A DNA stretch of 64,000 bases from Cristatella mucedo (Eukaryota; Bryozoa; Phylactolaemata; Cristatellidae): NCBI GenBank assembly GCA_009760855.2, contig WPIO01000029.1, forward strand, positions 4,372,001 through 4,436,000, read 5' to 3'. The translations under genes were made by a program, and so were the position numbers. Below the pieces are notes generated by a model. That model was not told the DNA's origin. It searched no databases and saw only the letters and a program-made list of their open reading frames with translations. Below, in pieces: positions 56,050 through 64,000 of the stretch. How positions within the stretch are numbered: the first letter of the stretch is position 1; every line of letters starts with the position of its first letter.

Positions 56050-59000
56050 AAGCAACATGAGCCATATTCAATGCCCGATATCGCTGCAGCAAAGAAGCCC
56101 AGTCTGAAAAAAATTCGGCATAGCTTAAAAGAACAAGAAACATACACAATGACAACGGGTTTTGAGTAGCTTGCAAATAATTAACAAAGCTATCAACAAA
56201 ATACGCAAAGTCTTCACTCTAGTTTAACATATCCACGAAGTGAGTATCATCTGTCGAAAAGCCTGCATCGTGCATGTCTGGAGTCACAGAAATGACACTA
56301 CAACGCAGCAACATAAATGCTGAAGGGTCTGTTGTGCTTCTCACTAAATCTCACGAGTAAAATGCTCAACTTCTGAGAGAGAGAGCTCAATTTAATTTCC
56401 TTTATTTTTGTTTTTCTCACTATTGAACTAGCCGTCAGTCTTAATCTTCACAATCCTAGTAATAGATTAATGGGCAAAGCACTCTCCTTAATAAATCACG
56501 GGTCCAACTAGCAGACACTATTAGCATGAGGTTTATATTTCAGCAAACCTCTAACAGGCCAGTGGGCGCACCACAGAAGACACACAGGCACAAGTGCAAG
56601 ATATTTGTCGAGCATTTTATCATGGCCTTCATGTAAACGCCAATGTCCATGAGGATACGTAATAATAATAATAATAATAATAATACATTTGTATACTACC
56701 CTCAGAGAACTCAGCCTCTCTCTGGGCATTGTAGATTGGCTGCAAAGGAAGTACGATCGAATGGCCAGAGGTTTGACCAGTGTCTCCTTTGCTAAAAAAA
56801 AATCTAGAGAGGCTGGCGGTTGATCAACGGATACAGAGCAAAGTTCTTACACTGACCCATAAGGCCCGCCAGGACTTGGCTCCTTCGTACCTAGCTGAAC
56901 TGCTGCACCAGTTTCAGCCTCTTCGTGCTCTCATGTCCTGCATGGACAATATATTAGCTGTTCCATTCGTGCGCTTAAAGACCATTGGCAACAGAAACTT
57001 TAGCTTTGCAGGTCTTAGACTGTGGAACTCACTTCCACAATTCTTACACAACGACAACTACTCTCCTGCTGCCAACTATGGCTCATCCTTTCCAGCGGTC
57101 TTGAGCTACTACTTCCACGCTACTCACTACCTCAACTGCTCTCCTGATTCTGCTATGCTTCCCACTTTCTCTTTGTTGCATGAGACGAAGTCTGGTGGCT
57201 ACCGAATGCGTACCGAAAGCCGCTTATGCTGTGAGAGCGCTATACAGAACTCTCCTACATAACACCCACATAGTCTTTATGGCTTTGTGGAGTTACAGAC
57301 GGAGATAAATGAAATTACATTAGTGGTAGCATGCTCGATGAACAACAAGCATAACATGATCAGATGTGACATACGAATGGTCAGCATGCAAATATGGCTA
57401 GTGACAGCATGTATAATGTCAGCAAGCACAAGCAAACAAAGGACGAATCACATTAAGTGCTAAATGCTGCGATAAATAGATGTTTTAACTTCTTTATAAA
57501 TGTCAAGTCAAGTGACGTCATGATGCCCGTCAGGAGTGAGTTCTGCAGCAATGATTTGGCCCAGTGGTTAAGGTGCTCACCCCGACCAAGGTATGGCCGA
57601 GGTCATGTGCTCGAGCTCTGTTCCATATGCACATCACTTGGATATAGATTAAGTTCTCTTATGAAGCGAAACAAATGAATTGCATTTATTTATGTCCGTG
57701 CTTTGAGAGCATACAAACTAAAGGCACGATATCCAAGAGAATTGAGGTTCGTACGAGATAAAGCTACAAGATTGTATTCAGAAAAGAAGGTGGTGCGATG
57801 CTTAGCCTGGTGAGAGACTAGATCCGATAGGTAGGCTGCAGCCAAGGAATGAAGGGGACCTAAAAGTGAGCGACAAAACCTTGAAGTCAATCCGTTGACT
57901 GACAGGTAGCCAGTGCAAGTCGGTGAGAAGTGGCGTGATGTGGCAGCTGTGATGCTCACGACAGTATGGCCTAGCTGCCGAGTTTTGCATTAACTGCAAG
58001 CACATTAACTGATTGCACAGGCCAGCAGACCAGAAAGCAGCGAGCTACAGAAGCCGAGACAGGATTTCACAAACGTATGGACCAATTTACATGTAGTATC
58101 CCAGTCTAAATAAGCACGAATTTTAGCAAGTTTATGTAGCTGAAACTTATGTAGCTGAAACTAGGCAGACTTGACAGTGGAGCTGTTGGGGTCGTCTAAT
58201 GAGAAGTCACTTTGGAACAGGAAACTTAAATTTCTTGCAGATTCAGCAAAAATATGCTGGCAGGGCTGATTTTGAGCGCTGTGTTTTCTGATTTCTGAAT
58301 CACACTTGTTTTGCCCATACTAATGAGTTGGTTGTATCATCATTCAACTTAAGAAAGTTTGCAGCGATCCATGTACAGATTTCATAAATGCATGCAGCAA
58401 GGGAGTTGATAAAAATTCGACGACCTGGAGGACTTGGAAGGATCAACAAAAGGTACTATTGAGTGTCACCTGCATAGAAGCGAAAGCCTGGGTTATGCCT
58501 GGCAATCACATCGGCAAGAGGGGCAGCATAAACCATGAAAAGAACTGGACCAAGCACACATCCCTAAGGTATCCCATATTACAGTGGTTCCTTGGACGAT
58601 CTTTTACCATTCACATCAATACTCTGGAGTCTCCCACCGAGATAGGACTTAAACCATTGCAGTGCAGTACCCGCTGATATCAACACCAACAGAGAATGCC
58701 GGACTGCAGACACATAGGTACCAGAGAGAACCATCGTCTGCTACCTCATTTAGCACACATGTAAGAGTCATGTCAAATTCAAGCTGTCCTGTGGATGGCC
58801 GGCCCCAGGAAAGACCAGGATTTAACAGCCCTTTAACAAACTCCTCTTATGCCTGTGGACAGGCCTTTTATTCGATGGATTAATTTCATTCGATGATGAG
58901 GTCTAGCACCAAGATGAGGATTCCACATGAAGGACTCAGAAGAAGACTGCTGGAAAAAGCTGACCATGGCTACTAGATGCTTACAAACGACGGTCAAATG

Positions 59001-60610
59001 AAATCCAGTTGCTGTGACACTATTTGATTCATGTTCTGCAACGTGCAAGAAAAAACTCACCATACTGTTCTAAGAGCCGTTCACCATACGGTACACAAAA
59101 GGTCACTCGACCCGCATGTGGACACACCATAGGATAATGACAAGGCCAGAGAGCTAGAACCACATCACAGTTTATACAATGGCAGGGGGTTCAAAAAGTA
59201 CTCACCCGTTCTTCAGGAACGGGCTTCGGTAGAACAATTTTCGTTCCAGCAAGTAGACGGTGTAGACATGGCAAGTCTACAGACAGTAATATCATAATTA
59301 ATTGCACACCTTAGAATTGTACACTGCCTCGTAGGCAATGGTAGAAAACACTGGACACAGAAAGAAATCGCATAGCTTCAACGTGACCCAAAAGGCTACA
59401 AGACCCTCGGGAAACAATAGGTACAACACCAAAAGACATTCCCATCCTACCCATCAACTATCCCCAGATAAAGCTAGAGAGCCATTGACCAGCAAACAAT
59501 AGCAGCATTCTTGACTCGGGCTTCCTAATGCCTTAACTGGTCAAAGTATGCTAAAGATGACAATCTCCTGTCACCACTGCTGCTGCTGCTGCTGCAGCTC
59601 ATTTTGGTTTACAATTGCTTGCATTCACACCGCTCTGGCTCGCTGCGTCGTGACGGCCTGCAGGATTGTCATACAAGAGCACTCTCATGCCAAAACTGAG
59701 ACGTGGCAAAATACTTTCTCATCAAATTTGGCCACTTTAAATGAGCTTTGTACGAGCAGCAGTATCTCAAAAACATTCCATACTGGTCAGGTCACTCAAC
59801 CAGTTATTGCAAGGCTACAGTATGAGCTCCGATAAATGAACCGTAGCAACAGCATGGCAATCTGCTGCTATAAGAGATGCACAAAGACAAGGCAGCTTGA
59901 CTAATACGAGGCAGGTAAAATGCCTACAGCTCCGTCTTCAACGTCAACGGCAGTGAAGGTGGACACAGAAAATTTTTACAAGGCATACCGCATCAGGATA
60001 TATTTTCAGTTTGAGTTACAGCGCTACACAAACTACCTACCATTACTCCTTTATTAATGCCATGGCTCGTGGCGAGGCATTTGCGATAGGGATCCTTAGG
60101 TATGGACATCCTGACTAATGGAGTCACGACTCTGTAGTCCTGCCTTAGCAATGGGCCGATGCCCATTCTCTTCGACTTCTGCACCTCTCATCGTTCACAA
60201 ACAACTACAACTAAGCATTCTATATGAACGCCATTGAAGAGTCGAAAAACAATTAGTTTGCTGAAAAGTTTCGCCAATCTTGACTTGGCTAAGGAGTTCA
60301 CGATGTGTGATACATGCGAGCACCACTCATCTAGAGACGGAACACGGGTTCAAAGAGAAAATAAGCGACGGAATAGCAAAGCATTTCTCCGTCCAAGCAA
60401 TAGCTTACCTTCAGTCTTGGGAGCTAATTGGTACAGCGCACGGAAGTGCCTGAACGGCACAACACGTTCGCTCAGCTCACGGCTCTTACGGTCAAAGTGG
60501 CGAAGTAAATGATCCGGTACGACACAGGTCGTTGTCACGTCGCGGATGAACGCATCCATTTCGAGAGTAATTGCAATGTTGCAGTATTCGTACTGCGATC
60601 TATTTTCCAT
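42006..60610 (-). CDS. TMEM199: TMEM199 / Vma12-like V-ATPase assembly factor, gene span
   Basis: Six minus-strand exons with GT-AG borders and consistent phases give 609 bases, a 202-residue protein (human 208). The N-terminal part ends in VPFRHFRALYQLAPKTEG, then LHRLLAGTKIVLPKPVPEER. A conserved cytosolic stretch follows: PELEARLDKLRAQQANREYD with LMTRNV. Near the C-terminus two membrane helices are seen: LTFVVNFVITVGCAFAFGYK and CGMVLALTVFVADLYFML. This is the Vma12 family, an ER/ERGIC membrane protein needed to assemble the V0 sector of the proton pump. No stop or frame break was found. Introns are large and filled with LINE and SINE copies. Two possible starts exist (60610, or an internal Met 17 codons later). 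Confidence 0.9.
42233..42310 (-). mobile_element. LINE-B 3' tail fragment
   Basis: (AATAATA) then GAGAACCTTATCTCTTTCTAGGC and CTTTACTTTATGCTGTAA are the minus-strand LINE-B tail, abutting the LINE-A copy. Confidence 0.7.
42310..43310 (+). mobile_element. LINE-A copy, 3' ~1 kb
   Basis: Longest LINE-A copy with good frames: FLKLNDDKTELLLIGHPKSV, ARNLGVVFDSCLNFKS, VLSRLDYCNSLLAGLPKKAI, MNMAARLVFKSQRFEHVSPL and GPRLWNSLPQFL. The tail ends GGAGATACATTACATTACATT. At least two frame breaks. In the last TMEM199-proximal intron region, antisense. Confidence 0.88.
43320..44300 (-). mobile_element. LINE-B copy, old, 3' part (split)
   Basis: Minus frames give KSHLDFCNSLLTGLPACAIM, QLVQNSAARLACRERSS and LSWLPIKQHIDFKALS. 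It breaks off at about 44300 at ATTGTGCTTGG, where a plus-oriented LINE-B fragment is inserted, and continues at 44705. Confidence 0.85.
44300..44704 (+). mobile_element. LINE-B 3' fragment nested in LINE-B
   Basis: Starts CAACCTCAAATCCTTTGGAG (end of ORF2), continues through GCATGTCACCCCTAACCACG and CAGCAAATGTAAAGCGCC and ends at the ATT repeat. It splits the opposite-strand older copy. Confidence 0.85.
44705..45520 (-). mobile_element. LINE-B copy, old, continuation
   Basis: Resumes with GAGTATAAACTGC and CCCTGAGGTACC, which follow ATTGTGCTTGG in the intact copy at 50280-50350. Minus-strand text includes KFQSGFRANHFTESVLLWVY and LQLNSY-like pieces. Confidence 0.8.
46691..46809 (-). CDS. 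TMEM199: TMEM199 exon 5 (first membrane helix)
   Basis: Acceptor TTGTTTCAG, donor GTAAGC, 119 bases. It encodes KAMNRQLTFVVNFVITVGCA then FAFGYKAAELSLP, matching human [25 protein letters not shown]. Confidence 0.92.
47125..47285 (+). mobile_element. SINE-1 copy
   Basis: ACACTAAGTAAGGCGGTTGC, CGACCTCGGTCCCGAGGTCG, B-box region AGGGCTCAAATCC, GGGCGATCCTTAATCGC, GCTCTTCTGTCGCTATACAA and AATGAGGCTGATAAATCAGC. Well preserved apart from the head. Confidence 0.85.
47665..48205 (-). mobile_element. LINE-B copy, old, split by SINE-2
   Basis: Minus-strand LINE-B text (GACAGACAAGACTAGCTACAG, GTCGAGATGGGATGTCACAAA) is interrupted at about 47935 and resumes after 48095 with TTTGTAACAGGACACCTGGAT. Confidence 0.75.
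47940..48095 (+). mobile_element. SINE-2 copy nested in LINE-B
   Basis: GATTTGGCCCAGTGGTTAAG, GAGGTCGTAGGCTCGAGCC, ATATGTGATGCGCCTGAATAG and AGATTAGGCTCTCTTAGGGC then (TATATTTTATAT). Near full length. Confidence 0.85.
48890..49151 (+). mobile_element. LINE-B 3' end fragment (tail-to-tail partner)
   Basis: Last ~260 bases of LINE-B from GGACAGCATTTAGTGGGTCC to the tail AGAGTGAGTTCTTTGAGGG and (ATT)n at 49119-49151. It faces the opposite copy at 49163. Confidence 0.85.
49163..51440 (-). mobile_element. LINE-B, best copy (2.3 kb, RT nearly intact)
   Basis: Reads on the minus strand from a 5' truncation near 51440 to a 3' (ATT)n tail at 49163. It contains linker, full reverse transcriptase and C-terminal region. 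The endonuclease is absent through 5' truncation. Highly similar fragments elsewhere suggest a recently active family. It lies in a TMEM199 intron in the same orientation as the gene. Confidence 0.92.
49399..51433 (-). pseudogene. LINE-B reverse transcriptase ORF with one frame break
   Basis: Frame 51433-50555 holds the pre-RT region (DGLWFTTDIKLAKSTKRKLE) and RT block 1-2 (FKKAVVRPLLKK, NYRPVSLLPFLSKTLERVVA, FQSGFRANHSTESALLRV). A frame change near 50560-50600 leads to frame 50652-49399 with LLVLLDLSAAFDTIDHKVLL, GVPQGSVLGPVLF and the catalytic FYADDTQLYL box. The C-terminus has SRLDFCNSLLTGLPACAIRR, LHWLPVKQRIDFKVLSL and AWNSLPTCIRTSP. The family is the CR1/L2 group of the Jockey superfamily by these motifs. 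Confidence 0.9.
51440..52545 (-). mobile_element. LINE-B copy, older, behind the young copy
   Basis: Continues with decayed LINE-B text out of register with the young copy: AGTCAGTGCAGGTCGGTTAG, AATGCTAGCGATGCTCAAG and a minus frame with RIVTDQLNSYIKTSNLVLKF. The 5' end of the young copy abuts its 3' half, as in nested insertion. Confidence 0.75.
52714..52756 (-). CDS. TMEM199: TMEM199 exon 4 (43-base microexon)
   Basis: Acceptor TTTTTCAG, donor GTATGG. It encodes ISKKNPADEKLSTQ. The length (3n+1) is exactly what is needed to connect exon 3 (phase 0) with exon 5 (phase 1), and ADEKLSTQV aligns with TLSDLGKQV in human. Confidence 0.8.
54190..54462 (+). mobile_element. LINE-B 3' end fragment
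   Basis: GGACAGCATTTAGTGGGTCA through GCATGTCACCC, CAGAAAATGTAAAGTGCC and the tail with AGAGATTGAGTTCTCTGAGG and (ATT)n. Confidence 0.85.
54909..54998 (-). CDS. TMEM199: TMEM199 exon 3
   Basis: Acceptor TTTTTTCCAG, donor GTGAGA, 90 bases. It encodes SPELEARLDKLRAQQANREY then DLMTRNVGGM, the best conserved part of the family. Confidence 0.95.
55440..56048 (+). mobile_element. LINE-B 3' fragment, ~0.6 kb
   Basis: Frames give HFSPTSTGSQSSNGSTSK and MAPAYLSDILPHQAKHRTTR, ending in CAGCAAATGTAAAGCGCC, the tail hairpin and an (ATT)10-11 run at 56016-56048. Confidence 0.85.
56655..56755 (-). mobile_element. LINE-B 3' tail fragment
   Basis: (AAT)9 at 56659-56685 followed by CCCTCAGAGAACTCAGCCTC and GGCTGCAAAGGAAGTACGAT, directly abutting LINE-A. 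The same junction type occurs at 42233-42310. Confidence 0.75.
56755..57320 (+). mobile_element. LINE-A copy, 3' ~0.57 kb
   Basis: Frame 56780-57262 encodes MSPLLKKNLERLAVDQRIQS, HKARQDLAPSYLAELLHQFQ, NILAVPFVRLKTIGNRNFSF and RLWNSLPQFL. The tail ends GGAGATAAATGAAATTACATT. Confidence 0.85.
57330..58670 (-). mobile_element. LINE-B copy, old, split by SINE-2
   Basis: Minus-strand LINE-B text runs from GAACAACAAGCATAACATGATC to CTCCCACCGAGATAGGAC. Frames include LQLMQNSAARPYCREHHSCH and DLHWLPVSQRIDFKVLSLTF. A duplicated CTTATGTAGCTGAAACT phrase lies near 58135. Confidence 0.8.
57545..57692 (+). mobile_element. SINE-2 copy nested in LINE-B
   Basis: AATGATTTGGCCCAGTGGTT, GAGGTCATGTGCTCGAGC, ATATGCACATCACTTGGATA and AGATTAAGTTCTCTTATGAAG then AATTGCATTTATTTATG. 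LINE-B text stops before it and resumes after it. Confidence 0.85.
59206..59276 (-). CDS. TMEM199: TMEM199 exon 2
   Basis: Acceptor GTCTGTAG, donor GTGAGT, 71 bases. It encodes DLPCLHRLLAGTKIVLPKPV then PEER, matching human [21 protein letters not shown]. Confidence 0.9.
59575..59598. repeat. Short (CTG)n repeat
   Basis: About seven CTG units in the TMEM199 intron between exons 1 and 2. Confidence 0.85.
60409..60610 (-). CDS. TMEM199: TMEM199 exon 1
   Basis: Starts at ATG (60608-60610) and ends before donor GTAAGC in phase 1. It encodes VPDHLLRHFDRKSRELSERV then VPFRHFRALYQLAPKTEG. The in-frame second Met (MDAFIRDV) is an alternative start, closer to the human length. Confidence 0.8.
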
Positions 60611-60760
60611 TGCTACCAGTAGATTCCGCCAGCACCGACCTTAAAATGACCCGGGTTAATTTCTTCGTTCACTTATTACATATAGGAGGAGATCGCCGAA
60701 CGGAGCCGTCCAGGAAGTGGTCGCTGTCGCAGGTATGGTAATTCAGCGGGCGCTCAATAA
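60611..60760. promoter_or_regulatory. Probable TMEM199 promoter region
   Basis: This lies just upstream of exon 1 on the gene strand. It contains a CAGGAAGTGG motif (60709-60718), which fits an ETS-type site common at housekeeping promoters. No TATA box is evident. Confidence 0.3.
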
Positions 60761-61081
60761 TCTGCGATCACTAGAGACGATCCTAACACTTTAAACGTGG
60801 ACTACTTTAAGGCCCTACACGACAATACCCCGAAATCTGCAGGTTGAATGTATACAGCGCGTTATATTGCGGCACTGTGGCAGGGCAGGACGGCTGGGCA
60901 AACAGGCCAAGCGGCAGAAACAACCGGTGCAGACTGCAGACTGTGGGAGGATCCGGCTCGAGGGCGGAAAAGCCAAGGTCACGATCGCCAGCCTCAAGCC
61001 CATTTCCGGTTTCGTTTTGTTTCATCCTATTCGCAGCCTCACTTTCGAGTTTTGGCTGGAACAGCCACTGACACCGTTGTG
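60644..61081 (+). CDS. Possible divergent two-exon ORF opposite TMEM199
   Basis: ATG at 60644 opens a 29-codon frame (MTRVNFFVHLLHIGGDRRTE...) ending before a GTATGG donor at 60731-60733. An acceptor ATCTGCAG at about 60842 is followed in the same phase by an open frame (VECIQRVILRHCGRAGRLGK...) to TGA at about 61081. The second part is GC-rich and includes RLEGGKAKVTIASLKPISGF. I recognise no family. The start is only about 34 bases from the TMEM199 start on the other strand, which argues against two independent coding starts. Confidence 0.22.
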
Positions 61082-62270
61082 AAACTTCTTTTATGAAACC
61101 CAAGTACTAAGTAAAAGGCAAGACTAATCCTCAGTGACCTGACCGCATATATAAATTCTTACTCCAGACTATACTGCAATACATCAAGCAGTCTCTTTAA
61201 GCTACCGAATGGTGGAAAGTCGCCGTTGTTCGGACAGCAATTGGTCTTGCCAGCGTTCTGTAAGGAAACGTTGTATACCATCCCTTGGAGATTATGCCCA
61301 TGAAATATGTACAGCCAAAATCAGGGCCGTGTGTCTCTACAGCCTAGCTTAGACCATCGACGATTGAGCCAGATCCAGTCGGCCTAATGGAACCTATATC
61401 ATATTCTGCTATGTGCTATAGTATCAGTTCTCACGGATAAGGGATAGACATTAGATGTAGTAGATTACTCCGGGATATCTGATATGAAGTGGTATCATTC
61501 TAGTTTTGATACTGAAAACCAGGTTGTCGGATTTCCGGCTGGCGGTTCCCGACAGTGACAGCTAACCTGCAGCCATTTCTCGAGTGCCGGTGGGACACGG
61601 CTGAGAACTCAAGGCTAGTTTCAAGCTAAATCAACAGCAATTGTGCGGCTATGGCTATGGTGGTAAGACGGCGTAGTGGGAATTGGACGCCTCACGAGCC
61701 TTCGAGTCACGTGCCGAAACCTGTCTTCATTAGCCTCACTAGGGGCAACATACGCCGACAGCCCAGTCCGCACGGACGTCTGCCATTCCTTACAATCAGG
61801 AGACAAACAGCGGGATTCAGCATGACTCAGTTCGAAGACCGGTTCCGATAAAGGCTAAAGCATCCTGCGTGCACAATGCCGCGTGTTTCTTTTCAGCATA
61901 GTTAATGCAAAGTGAATGGAACAAGATTTGATTCTCTTTATAATGCTATGAGAACGTCTCATCATTTCAAGCAGATGTTAAGTGTCTAGAAAATTATTTT
62001 CTTCTCCTAGGCCGCAATAAAACTGAATTTTTGCTATTACGCACAGTTAAATAACAACAGAGCAGCCGTATAAGCTTAGCCACTGCCTTCTGTGGCTCAA
62101 AGTTGCTCGCGCTCCAGGACAGTTGGGCAAAAGATCGATCATCGTGAGCTCGATCACAGGTTGCTTTGGATCTTTGCATCTCCTTTATGTACACGGTTGC
62201 TGAACCATGAGAGATCCACTGGCAGACAAGCGTGGCCAAGCCATAAACGAGAATTGTAATACTTCTCTTG
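61082..62270. other. Unassigned region beyond TMEM199
   Basis: No gene or known repeat recognised. Small ORFs on both strands (for example 61621-61851) lack motifs and splice signals. Confidence 0.35.
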
Positions 62271-63715
62271 AAAAAGGGGTAGTACCCATGTCCTTCAAAT
62301 CTGCCATCGTTAGACCAATTCTTAAAAAGCATGGATTAGATACAGTAGTCCATGCAAACTATTGCCCAGTTTAACTCATTACTTTTTGTCAAAGATTCTT
62401 AATAAAAATTATCGCTAAACAGTTGGTAGCACAACCTCAAACTAATGAAATTCCTGAACAAGTTCAACCGGGGTTCAAGCGGCAGCAATCCACTAAAACT
62501 GCTCTCCTCCGTACTAACATCTAACTAACATCCTATGCAGTAACGATGACGGGAATGACACTGTGCTAGCACTGCAAGATCTATCAGCTGCCTCTGACAC
62601 CACTGATCACAGTATCCTAATTATACGATTTAGAAGATAGATGAGGCTTGGGCGTATTTTAATTCGTACTTGTCCGATCGTGTTTAATCCGCGTCGTGTG
62701 GGAGTCAGGTCTGATCCACCAGACTAGTCATCTGTGGAGTCTATCTAGGATTGGTACTCGGTCCTTTGCTGTTCTCCACTTATACTCGACATCTAGGGAA
62801 AGTGATTGAGGCCCATGTATATCACTTTTGTGCTAACGGCTGTATTTGTCATTTAAATCACGGGAGTCAGCTTCATCGACTGAAAAACTGAATGCTTGCC
62901 TTGCAGACATCTGATCCTGGGTGTTGGCTGATTTCCTGAAACTAAACGACGATAAGGTTACTGCTGCTCGTTGGACACCTAAAGCTTGTGGCTGGACTAG
63001 ATGGCTTTGCTCTTTTAATGGGTAATGCAGCTGTTCGGCTATCACCATGAGCTCCAAATTTATGTGTCTTCGACAGTTGCCTAAATTTTGAAAGCTTCCT
63101 AAGTAGACTGCATCCACAGCTAGTCATCACTCGCTCGTTATGACTGAAGGGTCGTGGGTTCGAATTCTGCAGTGGGTAATAATTTATTGCCAACTGCAAG
63201 CAGTGGCGATAGCCAATAAGGCTTCTCTACTGCTATACAAAATGACTTAATTAACCAACTTAATGATTAATGACTTAATTAACAAACATATTTTATCCCG
63301 ATCTAAGATTAGAAACTGTCTTCCACGGTGGCTTGCAAATAACTTACCTAGCTCCTTAGTTCTGTCTCGTCTAGATTATCGTAATTCCCTTTTGGCTGTG
63401 CCACCGAAGCCCTAAAGTTCGGAACTGACCTCTACAATTCTGAAGCAACGACAACTACTCTCCAGCTGCAGGCTATAGCACATCCTTCCCAGCCGTCCTG
63501 AGCTGCTCCTAGCACGCTACTCAATACCTCAATTGCTCTTCTGACTCAGCTATGCTCCTCACTTCCTCGTTGTTTCCTGAGATAAAGCCTGTTGGCCACC
63601 GAATCAGTACCGAAAGCCGCTTAGGCTGTTAGTGAGCAATACAAAACTCGCCTTCGTAACAACCACATTGCCTCGGTGGCTTTGTGGTTACAGATAGAGA
63701 TACACCCCAATATGT
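62270..63715 (+). mobile_element. LINE-A copy, old, reaching into RT, split by SINE-1
   Basis: Broken frames carry the RT opening (FKSAIVRPILKKHGLD), VQPGFKRQQSTKTALLRTN, then LNDDK-like text near 62940 and finally the C-terminal and tail region (GTACCGAAAGCCGCTTAGGC at 63607). It is the only LINE-A copy here that extends into the RT core. Many stops make it a dead copy. Confidence 0.78.
63138..63290 (+). mobile_element. SINE-1 copy nested in LINE-A
   Basis: GGGTCGTGGGTTCGAATTCTG (B box), GGGTAATAATTTATTGCC, GCAAGCAGTGGCGATAGCC and CTGCTATACAAAATGACTTA. LINE-A text matching 42555-42600 stops at CAGCTAGTCATCAC and resumes at CCCGATCTAAGATTAG. Confidence 0.8.
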
Positions 63716-64000
63716 GGTGACGTAGTAGGAATGCAAGCAAAAGCACTCGAGTAATCATGCTAGGGCAAGCAGAGCAAGCAAAAGGATATGTGAGAAGGCA
63801 CTGACTAGTACGACCCTTTCTAGTGATATGCACTGAGTCATAGACAGGTGAGCACTCAAGGCAAAAAGGAAAGAGACAAGTTCTTGCCTTCGGTCCTGCT
63901 TTTCACGATTTTGTAATAGACCAGTACACAAAGGACAATGCACTAGCAATGTCAGAGCAGAAGCCGTGAGCAACAGGTGGGTTTTAGCGGCGCTTTGAAC
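63716..64000. other. Unassigned right edge
   Basis: Nothing recognised in this last stretch after the LINE-A tail. Confidence 0.35.

Overview
This window looks like nuclear DNA of a eukaryote, most likely an invertebrate animal or a close relative of animals; I cannot name the species. The evidence is short exons with GT-AG borders spread over long AT-rich introns, two exon chains that read as animal-type lysosomal beta-galactosidase (GLB1) and TMEM199 (Vma12-like), two families of CR1/L2-like non-LTR retrotransposons, tRNA-derived SINEs, a Ty3/gypsy LTR element, a satellite array and long microsatellites. No operons, CRISPR arrays or bacterial genes were seen.

Layout. 1-1100 is strikingly GC-rich and carries on the minus strand a frame-broken sequence that resembles the Anp1/Mnn9 (GT62) mannosyltransferase family, which is mainly fungal. 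1580-2590 holds two plus-strand exons of an NFS1-type cysteine desulfurase. 3074-3173 is another clean plus-strand exon of unknown identity. 4180-6100 is a degenerate satellite of about 170 bp units. It is split by a LINE-A copy, which is itself split by a gypsy element (6790-13521), whose reverse transcriptase is split by a SINE. The satellite resumes at about 13535-14090.

Three minus-strand genes then follow in tandem: GLB1 (16233-36546; 16 exons recovered, first exon not found), a four-exon gene for an unrecognised 129-residue protein (39496-40366), and TMEM199/VMA12 (42006-60610; six exons, complete). Their introns are full of LINE-A, LINE-B, SINE-1 and SINE-2 copies and simple repeats. 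GLB1 would act in the lysosome. TMEM199 would help assemble the V-ATPase that acidifies it. Their adjacency may be coincidental.

The most interesting repeat biology is that SINE-2 carries the same 3' hairpin tail as LINE-B, so it probably borrows LINE-B machinery. LINE-B copies also pile up in and next to each other, often at ATT repeats. All six SINE-2 copies lie on the strand opposite to the host genes. 62270-63715 is an old LINE-A copy split by a SINE-1.

Limits: exons were placed by eye from reading frame, splice dinucleotides and remembered family motifs. Repeat borders are good to roughly 10-30 bases. Family names are recognition, not search results.
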